The position numbers and the translations under genes are program-made. Below, piece after piece: positions 35,646 to 44,617 of a DNA stretch of 64,000 bases (the first letter of the stretch is position 1; each line of letters begins with the position of its first letter). Origin of the DNA: Pyxidicoccus parkwaysis (GTDB lineage Bacteria > Myxococcota > Myxococcia > Myxococcales > Myxococcaceae); NCBI RefSeq assembly GCF_017301735.1, contig NZ_CP071090.1, positions 8,050,001 through 8,114,000 on the forward strand, read 5' to 3'. Under the pieces are notes generated by a model. That model saw nothing but the letters and a program-made list of their open reading frames with translations. It was not told the origin of the DNA and made no database searches.

Positions 35646-37358
35646 TCAGAACGACGCGCCGCTGGCGCGCGTGCCCGGCGACGAGGTGAGGCTGGACAGG
35701 CTGGTGTGCAGCACGAAGGTGCCGCTGGCCGAGGCGTCCGGGCTGCGGTTGGCGGACACGCCGTCCGTGCCGCTCACGCCCGAGCTCAGCGTGGCGGTGT
35801 CCACCGCCGTGCCGGACGCGTTCTTCAGCGTCACCGTGTCCCCGCTGTTCGACAGGCCCAGCGTGCCGGTGGACGCCACCACCGCGCCCGGCGTGCCGGA
35901 GGGAATGCCCGCCGCGCCGCCGAACACCACCACCACGCCGCCCGCCGCCAGCGAGGTGCCGCTCGGGAAGGTGTGCCGCACGCTGGCCGCGTCCGACACC
36001 GTCCACCCGCTCAGGTCGGCGGAAGCCGTGCCGATGTTCACAATCTCCACGAACTCACCCGTCACGTCCGAGCCCGGCTCGTTGACCATCACCTCGTTGA
36101 TGATGACGCTGGCCGTGCCGCCGCCGGAGGTGGTGATGGAGAAGGCCCCGTCGCTGCTGTCGGTGACGGTGGCGTCGGACGCGTCCGTCACACGCACGCG
36201 CGCCGTGGTGCTGGCGCTGGAGGGCACCGTCCACGCGTAGCTGGTCGCCGAGGTGCTGGAGGTGAGCGTGCTCCAGGTGCTGCCGCCGTTGAGCGAGTAC
36301 TCCACCTTCACGCTCGTCACGCCGGAGGAGGTCCAGGTGACGGTGTGCGCGCTGCCACCCGCCCAGCTCTCACCGCCGTTGGGCGACGTCACGGTGACGC
36401 TGCCGGCCGTCGAGTCGCCGGGGATGAGGAAGTCCTTGATGACGGCCATGTGCTGCATGCCGGACGCGCCGCTGTCGCTGGAGAGCGCGGGGGAAATCTC
36501 GGAGATGGGCGAGTACACGCGCGTGTCCGCCACCAGGCCCGCGGAGAAGGAGCTGCCGCCAATGACGACCGCCGTCTGGTACGCGCGCAAGTCACTGTCC
36601 GGCAGCACGTGGTCATACGGCGAGTTGCGGCCCGCGTTGGTGTTGGTGTTGCCATTGCGGTCCGCCGGGTACGGGCTGGCCGTGGACACCACCTGGGACA
36701 GCGTGGTGAGGCACGACTCCGTGCGGCTGCCGGTGTTGAAGTCACCGCCGATGACCAGGTAGTCCCCCGTCGGGATGTTGGCCTTGATGCGGCTGACCAG
36801 GCTGGTGGCCTCGGTGTTGCGCACGCTGCTGCTCGTCGTCAGCAGGTGCACGCTGACCACCCACAGGTCCTTCGGACCCGGCACGTCGATGCGCGCCCAC
36901 GCGAAGTCGCGGTCGCTGACGTTCGTGTCGTCCCACTCGCCCGCGGAGATGATGGGATAGCGGCTGATGATGCCGTTGGGAATCCCACTGCCGCTCTCGC
37001 GGAAGTAGCTGAAGCCCGTGCCGAAGGTGGTGTCGACGAAGGAGCGCAGGTCCGTTGCGGAGTTCGTCTTGTAGTTGAACTCCTGCAGCATCACCACGTC
37101 CGGCTTCGTGCCCTGGAAGATGCGGATGCCGTGGCCCGGGTCATAGTCCTGGCCGGTGCCGCTGGTGATGTTGGCCGCCATCAGCCGCAGGCGCACACTC
37201 GCCAGTCCGTCCTCGCGAACGCCCACCGCGGCCTCGTCACCCGAGGGCACGGTCTCCGGCTCCACGCCACCGCACGCGGAGAGCACGAGGGGAAGCATCA
37301 CCGCCGCGTAACGCCATACCTTCTTCGAGGGGGTCTTTTCGATTCGCACGCTGGCCAT
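35646..37358 (-). CDS. Lipoprotein with endonuclease/exonuclease/phosphatase fold, Ig-like and lamin-tail domains
   Basis: 570 residues from ATG 37358 (GGAGCAGG upstream). Lipobox LSAC near residue 29 after a hydrophobic core. The EEP domain (about 55-315) keeps the catalytic set: MAANITS (Asn), VVMLQEF (Glu), VSVHLLT (His), VIGGDFNTGS (Asp/Asn), PYDHVL (Asp) and QHMAVI (His), so metal-dependent phosphodiester or phosphomonoester cleavage outside the cytoplasm is expected. It is followed by an Ig-like/Big module (~325-415, SPNGGESW...) and a lamin-tail domain (~425-540, IINEVMVNEP...EFVEIVN...LSGWTVSD). Such proteins are candidates for extracellular DNase activity, relevant to predation or DNA scavenging; substrate is inference. 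Confidence 0.9.
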   Translation of the reverse strand: MASVRIEKTPSKKVWRYAAVMLPLVLSACGGVEPETVPSGDEAAVGVREDGLASVRLRLMAANITSGTGQDYDPGHGIRIFQGTKPDVVMLQEFNYKTNSATDLRSFVDTTFGTGFSYFRESGSGIPNGIISRYPIISAGEWDDTNVSDRDFAWARIDVPGPKDLWVVSVHLLTTSSSVRNTEATSLVSRIKANIPTGDYLVIGGDFNTGSRTESCLTTLSQVVSTASPYPADRNGNTNTNAGRNSPYDHVLPDSDLRAYQTAVVIGGSSFSAGLVADTRVYSPISEISPALSSDSGASGMQHMAVIKDFLIPGDSTAGSVTVTSPNGGESWAGGSAHTVTWTSSGVTSVKVEYSLNGGSTWSTLTSSTSATSYAWTVPSSASTTARVRVTDASDATVTDSSDGAFSITTSGGGTASVIINEVMVNEPGSDVTGEFVEIVNIGTASADLSGWTVSDAASVRHTFPSGTSLAAGGVVVVFGGAAGIPSGTPGAVVASTGTLGLSNSGDTVTLKNASGTAVDTATLSSGVSGTDGVSANRSPDASASGTFVLHTSLSSLTSSPGTRASGASF

Positions 37359-37419
37359 TCCTGCTCCCGAAAAGAGGGAGCGGTTGGAGGGTCGGGGGAG
37401 ACACCTGAGACGTGTTTCA

Positions 37420-37437
37420 CGCGTGCTACAGCACGCG
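37420..37437. other. Short perfect inverted repeat upstream of the lipoprotein gene
   Basis: CGCGTGCT and AGCACGCG separated by two bases, 62 bases upstream of the lipoprotein start and 91 downstream of the DedA-like gene end. Either a terminator for the upstream gene or an operator for the lipoprotein gene; the sequence does not decide. Confidence 0.35.
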
Positions 37438-37527
37438 CGTCGCCAGCCTCGGTTATCCAACCTCTCCAGGAAAGCGTTGCGTGAAAGTCCGGTGAAAAAT
37501 GTTTGGTAATAATTCCAGCGCCACCGG

Positions 37528-37998
37528 CTACATCGCGGCGGCCGTGGACAACGCGACGAAGAGGTAGCGCAGGCCCTTGCCGAGCGTGACGAAGACGATG
37601 AAGGGCACGGGCCGCACGCCGAGCATGCCCCCGGCGATGACGAAGGCGTCACCCACCACCGGCAGCCACGACATGACCAGCGCGGGCGCGCCCCAGGTGC
37701 GCACGCGCGCCTCGATTCGTTCCATGCGCGGGCCCTCCTTCTCGCGCCGCCGCGCATACCACCGGCCCAGGGGCCCACCGCCGCCGGCCGCCACCCAGCG
37801 GCCCAGGACGTAGAGCGTCAGCGCGCCCAGCACATTGCCCACGGTGGCCACGGCGATGGCCGTCGCGGGAGGCGTGCCGCCGTAGATGAGCGCGGCGAGC
37901 GCCGCCTCCGAGGGCACCGGCACCACCGAGCCCGCGAGCACGGCGACGAAGAAGAGGCCCGGGAGCCCCCAGGTGGCGAGTGTGGACGCGTCAGGCAT
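37528..37998 (-). CDS. DedA/VTT-family membrane protein, YqaA-like
   Basis: 156 residues from ATG 37998. About four hydrophobic segments: VPSEAALAALIYGG lies in the first half (matching the family's re-entrant region), then ATVGNVLGALTLYVLGRWV, and SWLPVVGDAFVIAGGMLGV in the second, with the conserved Arg-Tyr near the C-terminus (GKGLRYLFVA). This is the short YqaA-like branch of the DedA/VTT family, whose better-known members flip polyisoprenyl phosphate or phospholipids. Function here is not determined. Same strand as the lipoprotein gene, 169 bases upstream of it. Confidence 0.85.
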   Translation of the reverse strand: MPDASTLATWGLPGLFFVAVLAGSVVPVPSEAALAALIYGGTPPATAIAVATVGNVLGALTLYVLGRWVAAGGGGPLGRWYARRREKEGPRMERIEARVRTWGAPALVMSWLPVVGDAFVIAGGMLGVRPVPFIVFVTLGKGLRYLFVALSTAAAM

Positions 37999-38173
37999 GG
38001 CACATGGGCGAAGAGGGGCCGCGAGCCTGCCACGCCCCGGCGCGCGCGGGTGGGTTTCCCATCGTCCGCTCCCGAGCAACCGTCCCATGCGCCGGGTTGC
38101 CCGGCTGCCCACACCGGTGCTCATGCTTCGCAAGAAGGCCCACACCGGGCCTCGTGTCATGGGGGGTGGGTGC

Positions 38174-38479
38174 ATGCGGTCCATGGATTCGGGAGACGCG
38201 CGGGTGGCCTCCATCCTCGTCGCGGACGACCCGGAGTTGATGCAGCAGCGGGACGGCCTGGACGTGGTGGTGCGGCTTCGAGACGGCCGGGGCTTCACCC
38301 TCACGCTGATGCCGCTGGACGCGCTCCAGCGGAAGCTGGCGGACGCGCCGTCGCTGCTCGCCACGCGTCTGGTGCTGGTGCGGCACTTCACGGACGACGC
38401 CGTGCTGCACGCGGTGCGCGCCGCGGTGGACCAGGGCATCGAGCGCTTCGGGACGCTGCAACCTCCGCTGGAGCAGTAG
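38174..38479 (+). CDS. Small hypothetical cytosolic protein
   Basis: 101 residues from ATG 38174 (G-rich GGGGGTGGG upstream; ATG 38183 is an alternative). No recognised family. It reads as a compact alpha/beta domain: strand-rich centre (LDVVVRLRDGRGFTLTLMPLDALQRKL) and C-terminal helix. Codon third positions are GC-rich, as in real genes of this window, whereas the in-frame extension upstream is not convincing. No signal peptide or metal motif. Function unknown. Confidence 0.6.
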   Translation: MRSMDSGDARVASILVADDPELMQQRDGLDVVVRLRDGRGFTLTLMPLDALQRKLADAPSLLATRLVLVRHFTDDAVLHAVRAAVDQGIERFGTLQPPLEQ

Positions 38480-38631
38480 CGGCCACGCACGGAATGCGCT
38501 GATTCGCGGAGGAACGCAGGAACTGCGCTCTCCGAGGAGGAAGTCCGTCCTGGCCGCTCGTGGTGCGGGCGGCACGGCGCTTGCCATGCGTCCCGGCGAC
38601 GTCTTCTCCCCCGCGAAGGAACGCCGAGCCC

Positions 38632-39783
38632 ATGAGCAGCACCGTTGCCCCAGTCCCGAGCCCGTCCCCCGACCTCCGTCTCGTGCCCGTGGAGATTGCC
38701 CCCGAGACGTTCTGGGTGGGCAAGCGAGAGCCCGGAGCCATCTTCTTCGCCAATCCCTATCTGCGCCGCTTCAAGGGCGCCGACACGAAGACGCAGCGGC
38801 AGACCGAGTTCAACCTCCTCATCGACCCGGGCTCCAGCAGCGACTTCGCCACCATGCACACCAAGGTGACGTCGCTGATTGGAGGCATGGACCGGCTGTC
38901 GGCCATGTTCATCAATCACCAGGACCCGGACGTGGGCTCGTCCGCGAGCATCATCTCCGCGCGCTACGCGCCGCGCGCGGGCATCCTCTGCACGGAGGAC
39001 ACGTGGCGGCTCATCGTCCACCAGAACCTGCCGCGCCATCGCTTCATCCCCACGGAGAAGTTCGCGCAGGGGCTGAGCGTGCCCACCGGACACAAGCTGG
39101 TGCCGGTGCCCTCGCCCTTCTGCCACTTCCGGGGCGCGGTGATGCTCTATGACCCGCAGACGCGGGTGCTCTTCACCGGAGACCTCTTCGGCGGGCTCAC
39201 CGACTCCAACGCGAAGGGGCTGTGGGCGGACGAGTCCGACTGGGCTGGCATCCGCGCCTTCCACCAAATCTACATGCCGGTGAATGCGGCGCTGGTGCGC
39301 GCGGTGGCGGCCATCCGCAAGCTGACGCCGGCGGTGGAGATGCTGGCGCCGCAGCACGGCCGCGTCATCCGCGGGCCGCTGGTGCATCAGTTCCTGGAGC
39401 GGATGGAGAAGCTGCAGGTGGGCCTCGACATCATGGACGAGGCGCAGGACCGCACGCACCTCCAGGCGTGGAACGTGGTGGTGGACCGGGTGCTGACGCT
39501 GGCGCGCGGCTACCTGGGTGGCTCGGTGGAGGCGAAGCTGGCGGCCAGCAAGGATTTGGCGGACACCGCGCAGTACGACGGCACGCGCTTGGTGGTGAAC
39601 CGGCTGGGCAAGTGGACGCTGGAGCACGTGGTGGACCTGCTGTGCCACGGCGAGCCGCCGGAGATTGCGGGGCCCATCATCGTCGAGGCCACCAGCGCCG
39701 CCGCCGAGTACAACCTGCCCACGCCGCACCTGGACCTCGAGGGCACGGGGGCGCCGTCCCACGTGTCGTTGCTGGACCCCTGA
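38632..39783 (+). CDS. Metallo-beta-lactamase-fold diiron protein, ODP type without flavodoxin domain
   Basis: 383 residues from ATG 38632. The metal ligands follow the flavodiiron (ODP) pattern H-x-[E/D]-x-D...H...D...H: NHQDPD (about 96-101), FCHFRG, FTGDLFGG and APQHG. Flavodiiron proteins reduce oxygen or nitric oxide at a diiron site, usually with a fused flavodoxin; here the C-terminal ~110 residues are instead an unrelated helical segment (DIMDEAQDRTHLQAW...) with no FMN motif. It may act as an oxygen or NO sensor, or use a separate flavodoxin. A Ser/Thr kinase gene follows 36 bases later, which suggests a sensor/kinase pairing. Confidence 0.82.
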   Translation: MSSTVAPVPSPSPDLRLVPVEIAPETFWVGKREPGAIFFANPYLRRFKGADTKTQRQTEFNLLIDPGSSSDFATMHTKVTSLIGGMDRLSAMFINHQDPDVGSSASIISARYAPRAGILCTEDTWRLIVHQNLPRHRFIPTEKFAQGLSVPTGHKLVPVPSPFCHFRGAVMLYDPQTRVLFTGDLFGGLTDSNAKGLWADESDWAGIRAFHQIYMPVNAALVRAVAAIRKLTPAVEMLAPQHGRVIRGPLVHQFLERMEKLQVGLDIMDEAQDRTHLQAWNVVVDRVLTLARGYLGGSVEAKLAASKDLADTAQYDGTRLVVNRLGKWTLEHVVDLLCHGEPPEIAGPIIVEATSAAAEYNLPTPHLDLEGTGAPSHVSLLDP

Positions 39784-39819
39784 GGCCGGAAGCCTCGGAG
39801 AAAGGAGACGGAGGGTCTG

Positions 39820-40989
39820 GTGCACTCGACGGATGATGAGGCCGGCGACGTGGCGTATCTCGGCGGCGCGGTGGAGCCAGTAGAGACGAAGCAGGCACCC
39901 GCCGCGCTCGGGCCGGTGCATGCTCGCGGCCCGGCCGCGGTGTCTTCCGGCGTGCCCCTCCCGCTCATACCCGGGCAGGCACCCGCGCAACCGGTCGCGA
40001 CGACACCGGAGCGCCTGCTGCGTCCGGTGACGCCACCGCCCGCAGTGTCATTGGGAGACACACTGCGTCCGCTGACGCCGGTGTCTCCTCACGGCACGCT
40101 CTTGCAGGGCATCGTGACGCCGCTCCCTCCGTCTCCTCAGGTGCGAGGACTGATGCCGGGACAGGTGGTGGCCGGACGCTACCGCGTGGAACGGTGGCTC
40201 GGCGCCGGAGGCAGCGCCACCGTGTACGAGGCCACGGACCTGCATCAAGACTTGCGCGTGGCCCTCAAGGTGCTCGCGGTGCCGTACGCCCACGACGCGC
40301 TGGTGGCGCGCTTCCACCAGGAGGTGGAGCACGTGCGAGCGTTGGAGCACGTCAACATCCTCCGCGTCTTCGACGCTGGCGTGGATGGAGACCGCCACTA
40401 CCTCACCATGGAATTGCTGGAGGGCTCGGACCTGCGGCAGCTCCTCGCTGAGCGCCGCGCCACGCGGGTAGAGGCCCTGCGCTGGATTACCCACGCCACG
40501 GTGGCGTTGGAGCACGCGCACGGGCGCGGCGTGCTGCACCGGGACGTGAAGCCCGCCAACCTCTTCATCACCCGCACCGGCGTGCTGAAGCTGATGGACT
40601 TCGGCCTCGCGAAGAGCTCGCACGTGGCCGGCGCCACGGCGCAGGGCGCGGTGCTCGGCACGCCGGAGTACATGGCGCCCGAGCAGGTGATGGGCAGTCC
40701 GAAGGTGTCACCCGCCACGGACCTCTACGCGCTGGGCGTGGTGGCGTATGAATTACTCACGGGACAGCTCCCCTTCCGCCACACCGAGCCGATGCCGCTG
40801 ATGTTCATGCACGTGCAGCAGGCTCCGGCACCGCCGCGCACGCTGTGCCCGGACCTGCCGGAGCCCTTCGAGCACGTCGTCCTGAAGCTGCTGCAGAAGC
40901 GCCCCGAGGACCGCTTCCCCGACGCGGCCTCGCTGCACGCCGCGCTGGGGAAGCTGTGGCCGTACGTGCTCGTCAAGGCGCCCGCGTGA
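39820..40989 (+). CDS. Soluble Ser/Thr protein kinase
   Basis: 389 residues, GTG start at 39820 with AAAGGAG and GGAGGG upstream. The Pro/Thr-rich N-terminal ~110 residues contain repeated TP motifs (LLRPVTPPP, LRPLTPVSP, IVTPLPPSP), plausible autophosphorylation sites. The kinase domain follows: LGAGGSATVYEAT, VALKVL with the ATP Lys, HRDVKPANLF, MDFGLAKS and GTPEYMAPEQ, ending at VLVKAPA. No transmembrane helix or sensor domain. Probably cotranscribed with the diiron protein. Its last 17 bases overlap the convergent gene downstream. Confidence 0.94.
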   Translation: MHSTDDEAGDVAYLGGAVEPVETKQAPAALGPVHARGPAAVSSGVPLPLIPGQAPAQPVATTPERLLRPVTPPPAVSLGDTLRPLTPVSPHGTLLQGIVTPLPPSPQVRGLMPGQVVAGRYRVERWLGAGGSATVYEATDLHQDLRVALKVLAVPYAHDALVARFHQEVEHVRALEHVNILRVFDAGVDGDRHYLTMELLEGSDLRQLLAERRATRVEALRWITHATVALEHAHGRGVLHRDVKPANLFITRTGVLKLMDFGLAKSSHVAGATAQGAVLGTPEYMAPEQVMGSPKVSPATDLYALGVVAYELLTGQLPFRHTEPMPLMFMHVQQAPAPPRTLCPDLPEPFEHVVLKLLQKRPEDRFPDAASLHAALGKLWPYVLVKAPA

Positions 40990-41644
40990 GCGACACCATC
41001 GACGGCGCTCCCTCCGCGGGCCAGTGCGACAGCGAGAGCATCCGCCCCGGAGCCTGGCACAGCGTGACGTAGCGCCCGCCACCCGGGTGGAGGAAGTAGA
41101 GCGAGCGCGGAGCCTTGAACGTCGCCGGCACCGAGTCCTCTCGCTCCGGCCACACGCTCCGCCCCGTGCGCCATGCACGCACCACGGGCCGCTCACGCAG
41201 GTGGTGATGCACCTCCACCACCACGCCATCCACGTCCGCCGCGTTCCAGTCCAGCACGAGCGTGTTCCCCGACTGCCGCCGCTCGCTCAGCAGCGGGAAG
41301 GTGCGTCCCTCGGCGGAGGCGGTGGCATCCACCTTCGCCCCGCGCAGCGGCTCCAGGAAGGACACCTCCAGGCGAGAGGTGCCACGCGGAAACCGGAATG
41401 TGTAGGCCATGCGCCCGGGCTTCGGGGAGCTGGCACCCACGTACGCCTTCGCATCGGACTCCACGAGGCGCACGGGCTCGCCCGCGCGGAACTGGTCCAC
41501 GTCCTCGGGAGCAGCGAGCGCGGGAGCCTCGGGCGGCAACTCCACGCGCTTCCAGCCCGCCGTCTGGTCATCGGGAAGCCAGCACGTCCCAGCCGGAGCC
41601 ATGGCCAGCCACAGCGCGCTGGTGAGCGGGAGCAGTGCGCCCAT
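40973..41644 (-). CDS. Exported protein of unknown function
   Basis: 223 residues from ATG 41644; one base separates this start from the stop of the upstream gene (TGACATG). N-terminal signal-like segment LLPLTSALWLAMAPAGTCW; the Cys near 21 is compatible with either a cleaved signal or a weak lipobox. The rest is beta-rich (LEVSFLEPLRGAKVDATASAEG; NTLVLDWNAADVDGVVVEVHHH), like a small Ig or jelly-roll domain. No enzyme motif. Probably acts in the envelope together with the membrane protein encoded just upstream. Function not recognised. Confidence 0.7.
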   Translation of the reverse strand: MGALLPLTSALWLAMAPAGTCWLPDDQTAGWKRVELPPEAPALAAPEDVDQFRAGEPVRLVESDAKAYVGASSPKPGRMAYTFRFPRGTSRLEVSFLEPLRGAKVDATASAEGRTFPLLSERRQSGNTLVLDWNAADVDGVVVEVHHHLRERPVVRAWRTGRSVWPEREDSVPATFKAPRSLYFLHPGGGRYVTLCQAPGRMLSLSHWPAEGAPSMVSLTRAP

Positions 41645-41645
41645 G

Positions 41646-42350
41646 TCACGCGCTCCGGGAAGGAGACTCGGACGTGCGCGAGGACAACAGCGCCGCGCCC
41701 ACCAGCAGCGCGCCCGCGGCGGCCAGCCCCGCCACGCGCAGCGAGCCGTGCAGATTCACGGTGTCATAGAGCAGCGCCTTGCCCACGGCGATGGCCACGA
41801 AGCCGAAGCCCGCGTCGCGCATGACGGGCGTGCCGCGCTGGCGAGCAGTGAGCACCAGGGCCACGCCCACCACGAGCCACCCCAGCGTGAGCACCAGACG
41901 GCGGGCCACGTTGTCCTCGGCGATGCCGAGGGTGAGGAAGTGGAAATAGAAGGCCCACGACGCGGCGACGGCGGCGGCGGTGAAGCCATACCAGACGACG
42001 ACGTTGCGCACGCGCTCGGAGGCCTCCGCCGCCCGCGCCCCCGCGCGCCACACGGTGATGGCCGCCACGCCGAGCGTCAGGGCCAGCCCCACGAGCAGCG
42101 CCTCCTGCTTCGTCGCCGCGTACCAGAGCCCACCCGCCGCCGAGCACGCGAGCACGGCGATGGGCCCCAGCAGGCCGCGCGTACGAGGCACGTCGACGAA
42201 CGCCAGCCCCGCGGCCCCGACCGCGGCCACCGCGAGCAGCCACTCGCGAGGCACCTGCAGGTCACTCCACAGGAACACCACCGCCAGGGCCAGCAGGCCA
42301 CCACCCACGCCTCCCAGCACCTTCACGTCCCACTTCGTCGTCGTGTGCAT
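41646..42350 (-). CDS. Polytopic membrane protein of unknown function
   Basis: 234 residues from ATG 42350 (GAGGA site). Seven or eight hydrophobic helices with very short loops, starting VLGGVGGGLLALAVVFLWSD and ending VAGLAAAGALLVGAALL. Helix ends carry DVPRTRGLLGP and DNVARRLVL charged loops. The general look resembles DUF2339-like or DUF2157-like multi-helix proteins but I cannot assign it. First gene of a two-gene unit with an exported protein. Confidence 0.7.
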   Translation of the reverse strand: MHTTTKWDVKVLGGVGGGLLALAVVFLWSDLQVPREWLLAVAAVGAAGLAFVDVPRTRGLLGPIAVLACSAAGGLWYAATKQEALLVGLALTLGVAAITVWRAGARAAEASERVRNVVVWYGFTAAAVAASWAFYFHFLTLGIAEDNVARRLVLTLGWLVVGVALVLTARQRGTPVMRDAGFGFVAIAVGKALLYDTVNLHGSLRVAGLAAAGALLVGAALLSSRTSESPSRSA

Positions 42351-42739
42351 CGGATTCCTCCCTCGCCATGTGTCGGCGCGCGGAGGAGCTGGATTGCAGC
42401 CGCCCTGCCAATGCCTGACGCGAGGCGGCACGCACACTTGCGAGCCCCCCGCGCGCAACGGTGTGCAACGCAGCGCACACCCCTGATGACGGACGTGCAC
42501 AGCCCCCGTGCATCGCGGCTCGGCCCCGGGTGCCCGGAGAGCAACTCCACCGGGCATCGACCGCACCCTCCGTGACGGACCGGCCAACCGTCACTCCTGC
42601 CGGAGCATTCCTTTCACGGTGAGCAGCACTCCCCTCGTACATTCCAATTCCACGCGGGCGGACTCTCTGTATGGTTGCGCCCTCTGGAGCCTGGAGTCAG
42701 CATCGGGGGCCGGAGTCACCGGTTGAGCCGGGGGACACC
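42351..42739. other. 389-base divergent intergenic region with several short inverted repeats
   Basis: No coding signal by inspection. It holds GTGTGC...GCACAC (42461-42480), TGCAC...GTGCA near 42497-42515, and a perfect GTGACGG-N9-CCGTCAC (42572-42594). An AT-richer patch around 42620-42675, with CTGTATGGT near 42667, is the best place for the promoter of the lipoprotein gene. Roles are guesses. Confidence 0.3.
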
Positions 42740-44422
42740 ATGCACACCTGGCAATTTCTGTCGTTGGCCGCGTTCCTGTGCCTCACCGGGACGGGCTGTG
42801 CCGAGTCCGAGTCCGCCTGGGCCGCGGAGCGCGGAGCCATGCAGGAAGAGCGGCCGGCGGAGTCGGACTCCCGCTCGGAGACGTTCGACTTCGGCAACGA
42901 GACGGGCGAGGAGCCCGCCGAGTCCGAATCCGAGAGCGACCCGTCGGAGTCGGAGGGCGAGTCCGATAGCGAGGCGCCGGGCTCGGGCCCGGTGCGCATC
43001 TCCGGCGCCATGCGGGACCTCACGAAGGAGGAAGAGGAGGACGAAGAGGCGCATCCCTGGTTCTTCCCACCGCGCTCCCTCAACCTCTTCGTCCGGCAGC
43101 AGGGCTCCTTCGTCCCCATGCACGGCGCGCCCGGCGCGGCGGGCGACTACGTCTTCGGGAAGGTGCCTGACGGCCCCTACTACCTGCGAGAGGGCGACAA
43201 CGTCCTCGTCACCCGCGCACGCAAGGTGGACCTGGGCGTCGACAAGCTGCTCCGGGACGGCATCGTGGACCTGGACACGGACTCGCTGGTGCGCGTGCGC
43301 CTCGACAGCCTGGAGCCCTGGCACGACCGTTTCGGTGACTCGGGCGAGCATGGCCCGCCCTACTCCGACGTGCAGCTCGTCTCCGAGCAGCTCGGCTTCG
43401 GCACGTCCCTGGTGCTCTACGACATGCACGAGGGTGCGACCTCGGCGGACGAGGAGTCCGTGCTCTTCGTGGCCCGCCGCATCGAGGCGGAGCGCGGCGA
43501 CACGCTGCGACTGGTGCAGCACGCGCCGCGCGAGCTGTGCCTGCTGCCCGGCGGTGGCGTCCAGCGCTACTCCACGGCGGTCCGCGCCCTCCACCTCCCG
43601 CCGCTGTCGCATGACGGCACCGAGGTCCTGAACATCGAAGGGACGCTCGCACCGCTGCCCCAGCACGAGCTCGCGCTGGACTGGAGGCTCTCCGCCTTCA
43701 CGGCCCTCGCCGCGGACGTCCACCCGGAGGCCGTGTGCGCGGCGTCCCGGCTCGCCATGCGGCCCTCCTCGCCCGAGCCCTGCACGGTGGGCTGGATGGG
43801 ATTCCTGGGCGAGCTGATGAGCATGAGCGTGGGCCACGACGCTCCCGAGCGCCTCTCGGGCACGGTGCGCTATGGCAATCCCTCTCGCACGCGCACGGGC
43901 GTGGTGGCGCGCGCCGCGACGACGTTCGCCGTCGCCGTGCAGACGCCCGACGGAGTGGCCTTCCACCTCACGGCCTCCGTCTTCGTGCAGGACCGGCCCG
44001 GAAACCTCTCGGGAAGGCCGCTGCTGCCGCGAATCCAACCGCCGCGTGGCCTCACGCTCGACGGAACCGAGGCCTACAGCTCACGTGTCGTGGATGACGG
44101 GGCGCATGTCATTGGCTGGCAGTCGCCCGAGGGCGGCGCGCCGGATGTCTATCTTCTGAGGCTCCAGCGCATCGACCTGGAGGACCCGACCCATCCCCAA
44201 CCCGTTCCCGTGGCGCAGTTCTACGTGGACGGCGACGCCACCTCCGTCCGGCTGCCGGCGGAGTTCATGGAGCCGGGCAATCATTACTCACTCACCGTCG
44301 AGGCCGTCGTCTCCGACGGGTACGCGGTGTGGAACCGGCCCCTGATGCTGAATGACCGCTACATCGTCAGCCGCGCGGCGGCGCTCTGTGGCCTGCTCAG
44401 CGTTGCGCCGCGAGCGTCTTGA
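42740..44422 (+). CDS. Lipoprotein with Ser/Glu-rich linker and C-terminal FN3-like domain (paralogue 1)
   Basis: 560 residues from ATG 42740. The signal peptide is MHTWQFLSLAAFLCLTGTGC, with the lipid-attachment Cys at 20. An acidic disordered linker (about 22-95) is made of Ser-Glu/Glu-Ser-Asp repeats (SESESDPSESEGESDSEA), a likely phosphate-free polyanion. Then come beta-rich domains with the phrases STAVRALHLPPLSHDGTEVL and LDGTEAYSSRVV, and a terminal FN3-like segment. Closely similar to the next gene in the same order of motifs but with a different linker, so the two are tandem duplicates. No enzyme motif. Surface-exposed role inferred. Confidence 0.85.
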   Translation: MHTWQFLSLAAFLCLTGTGCAESESAWAAERGAMQEERPAESDSRSETFDFGNETGEEPAESESESDPSESEGESDSEAPGSGPVRISGAMRDLTKEEEEDEEAHPWFFPPRSLNLFVRQQGSFVPMHGAPGAAGDYVFGKVPDGPYYLREGDNVLVTRARKVDLGVDKLLRDGIVDLDTDSLVRVRLDSLEPWHDRFGDSGEHGPPYSDVQLVSEQLGFGTSLVLYDMHEGATSADEESVLFVARRIEAERGDTLRLVQHAPRELCLLPGGGVQRYSTAVRALHLPPLSHDGTEVLNIEGTLAPLPQHELALDWRLSAFTALAADVHPEAVCAASRLAMRPSSPEPCTVGWMGFLGELMSMSVGHDAPERLSGTVRYGNPSRTRTGVVARAATTFAVAVQTPDGVAFHLTASVFVQDRPGNLSGRPLLPRIQPPRGLTLDGTEAYSSRVVDDGAHVIGWQSPEGGAPDVYLLRLQRIDLEDPTHPQPVPVAQFYVDGDATSVRLPAEFMEPGNHYSLTVEAVVSDGYAVWNRPLMLNDRYIVSRAAALCGLLSVAPRAS

Positions 44423-44617
44423 GTTGCCCGAACCGGCGGTAGGAGTCGCGCCCGCCGGCCCGCATGTCACGCAAGAGAGGGATTCCCGGGCAAAGCGTCT
44501 GCGATTCATGATGAGTCCATGACGCGTCAGCAGTCCGGGCGCTGTATCGTCCCCGGTGTTTGCGCCATCACCGGGGAGCGGGCATGTGGCCCGAGCGGGT
44601 GGGTGCTGGGTGGGTCT

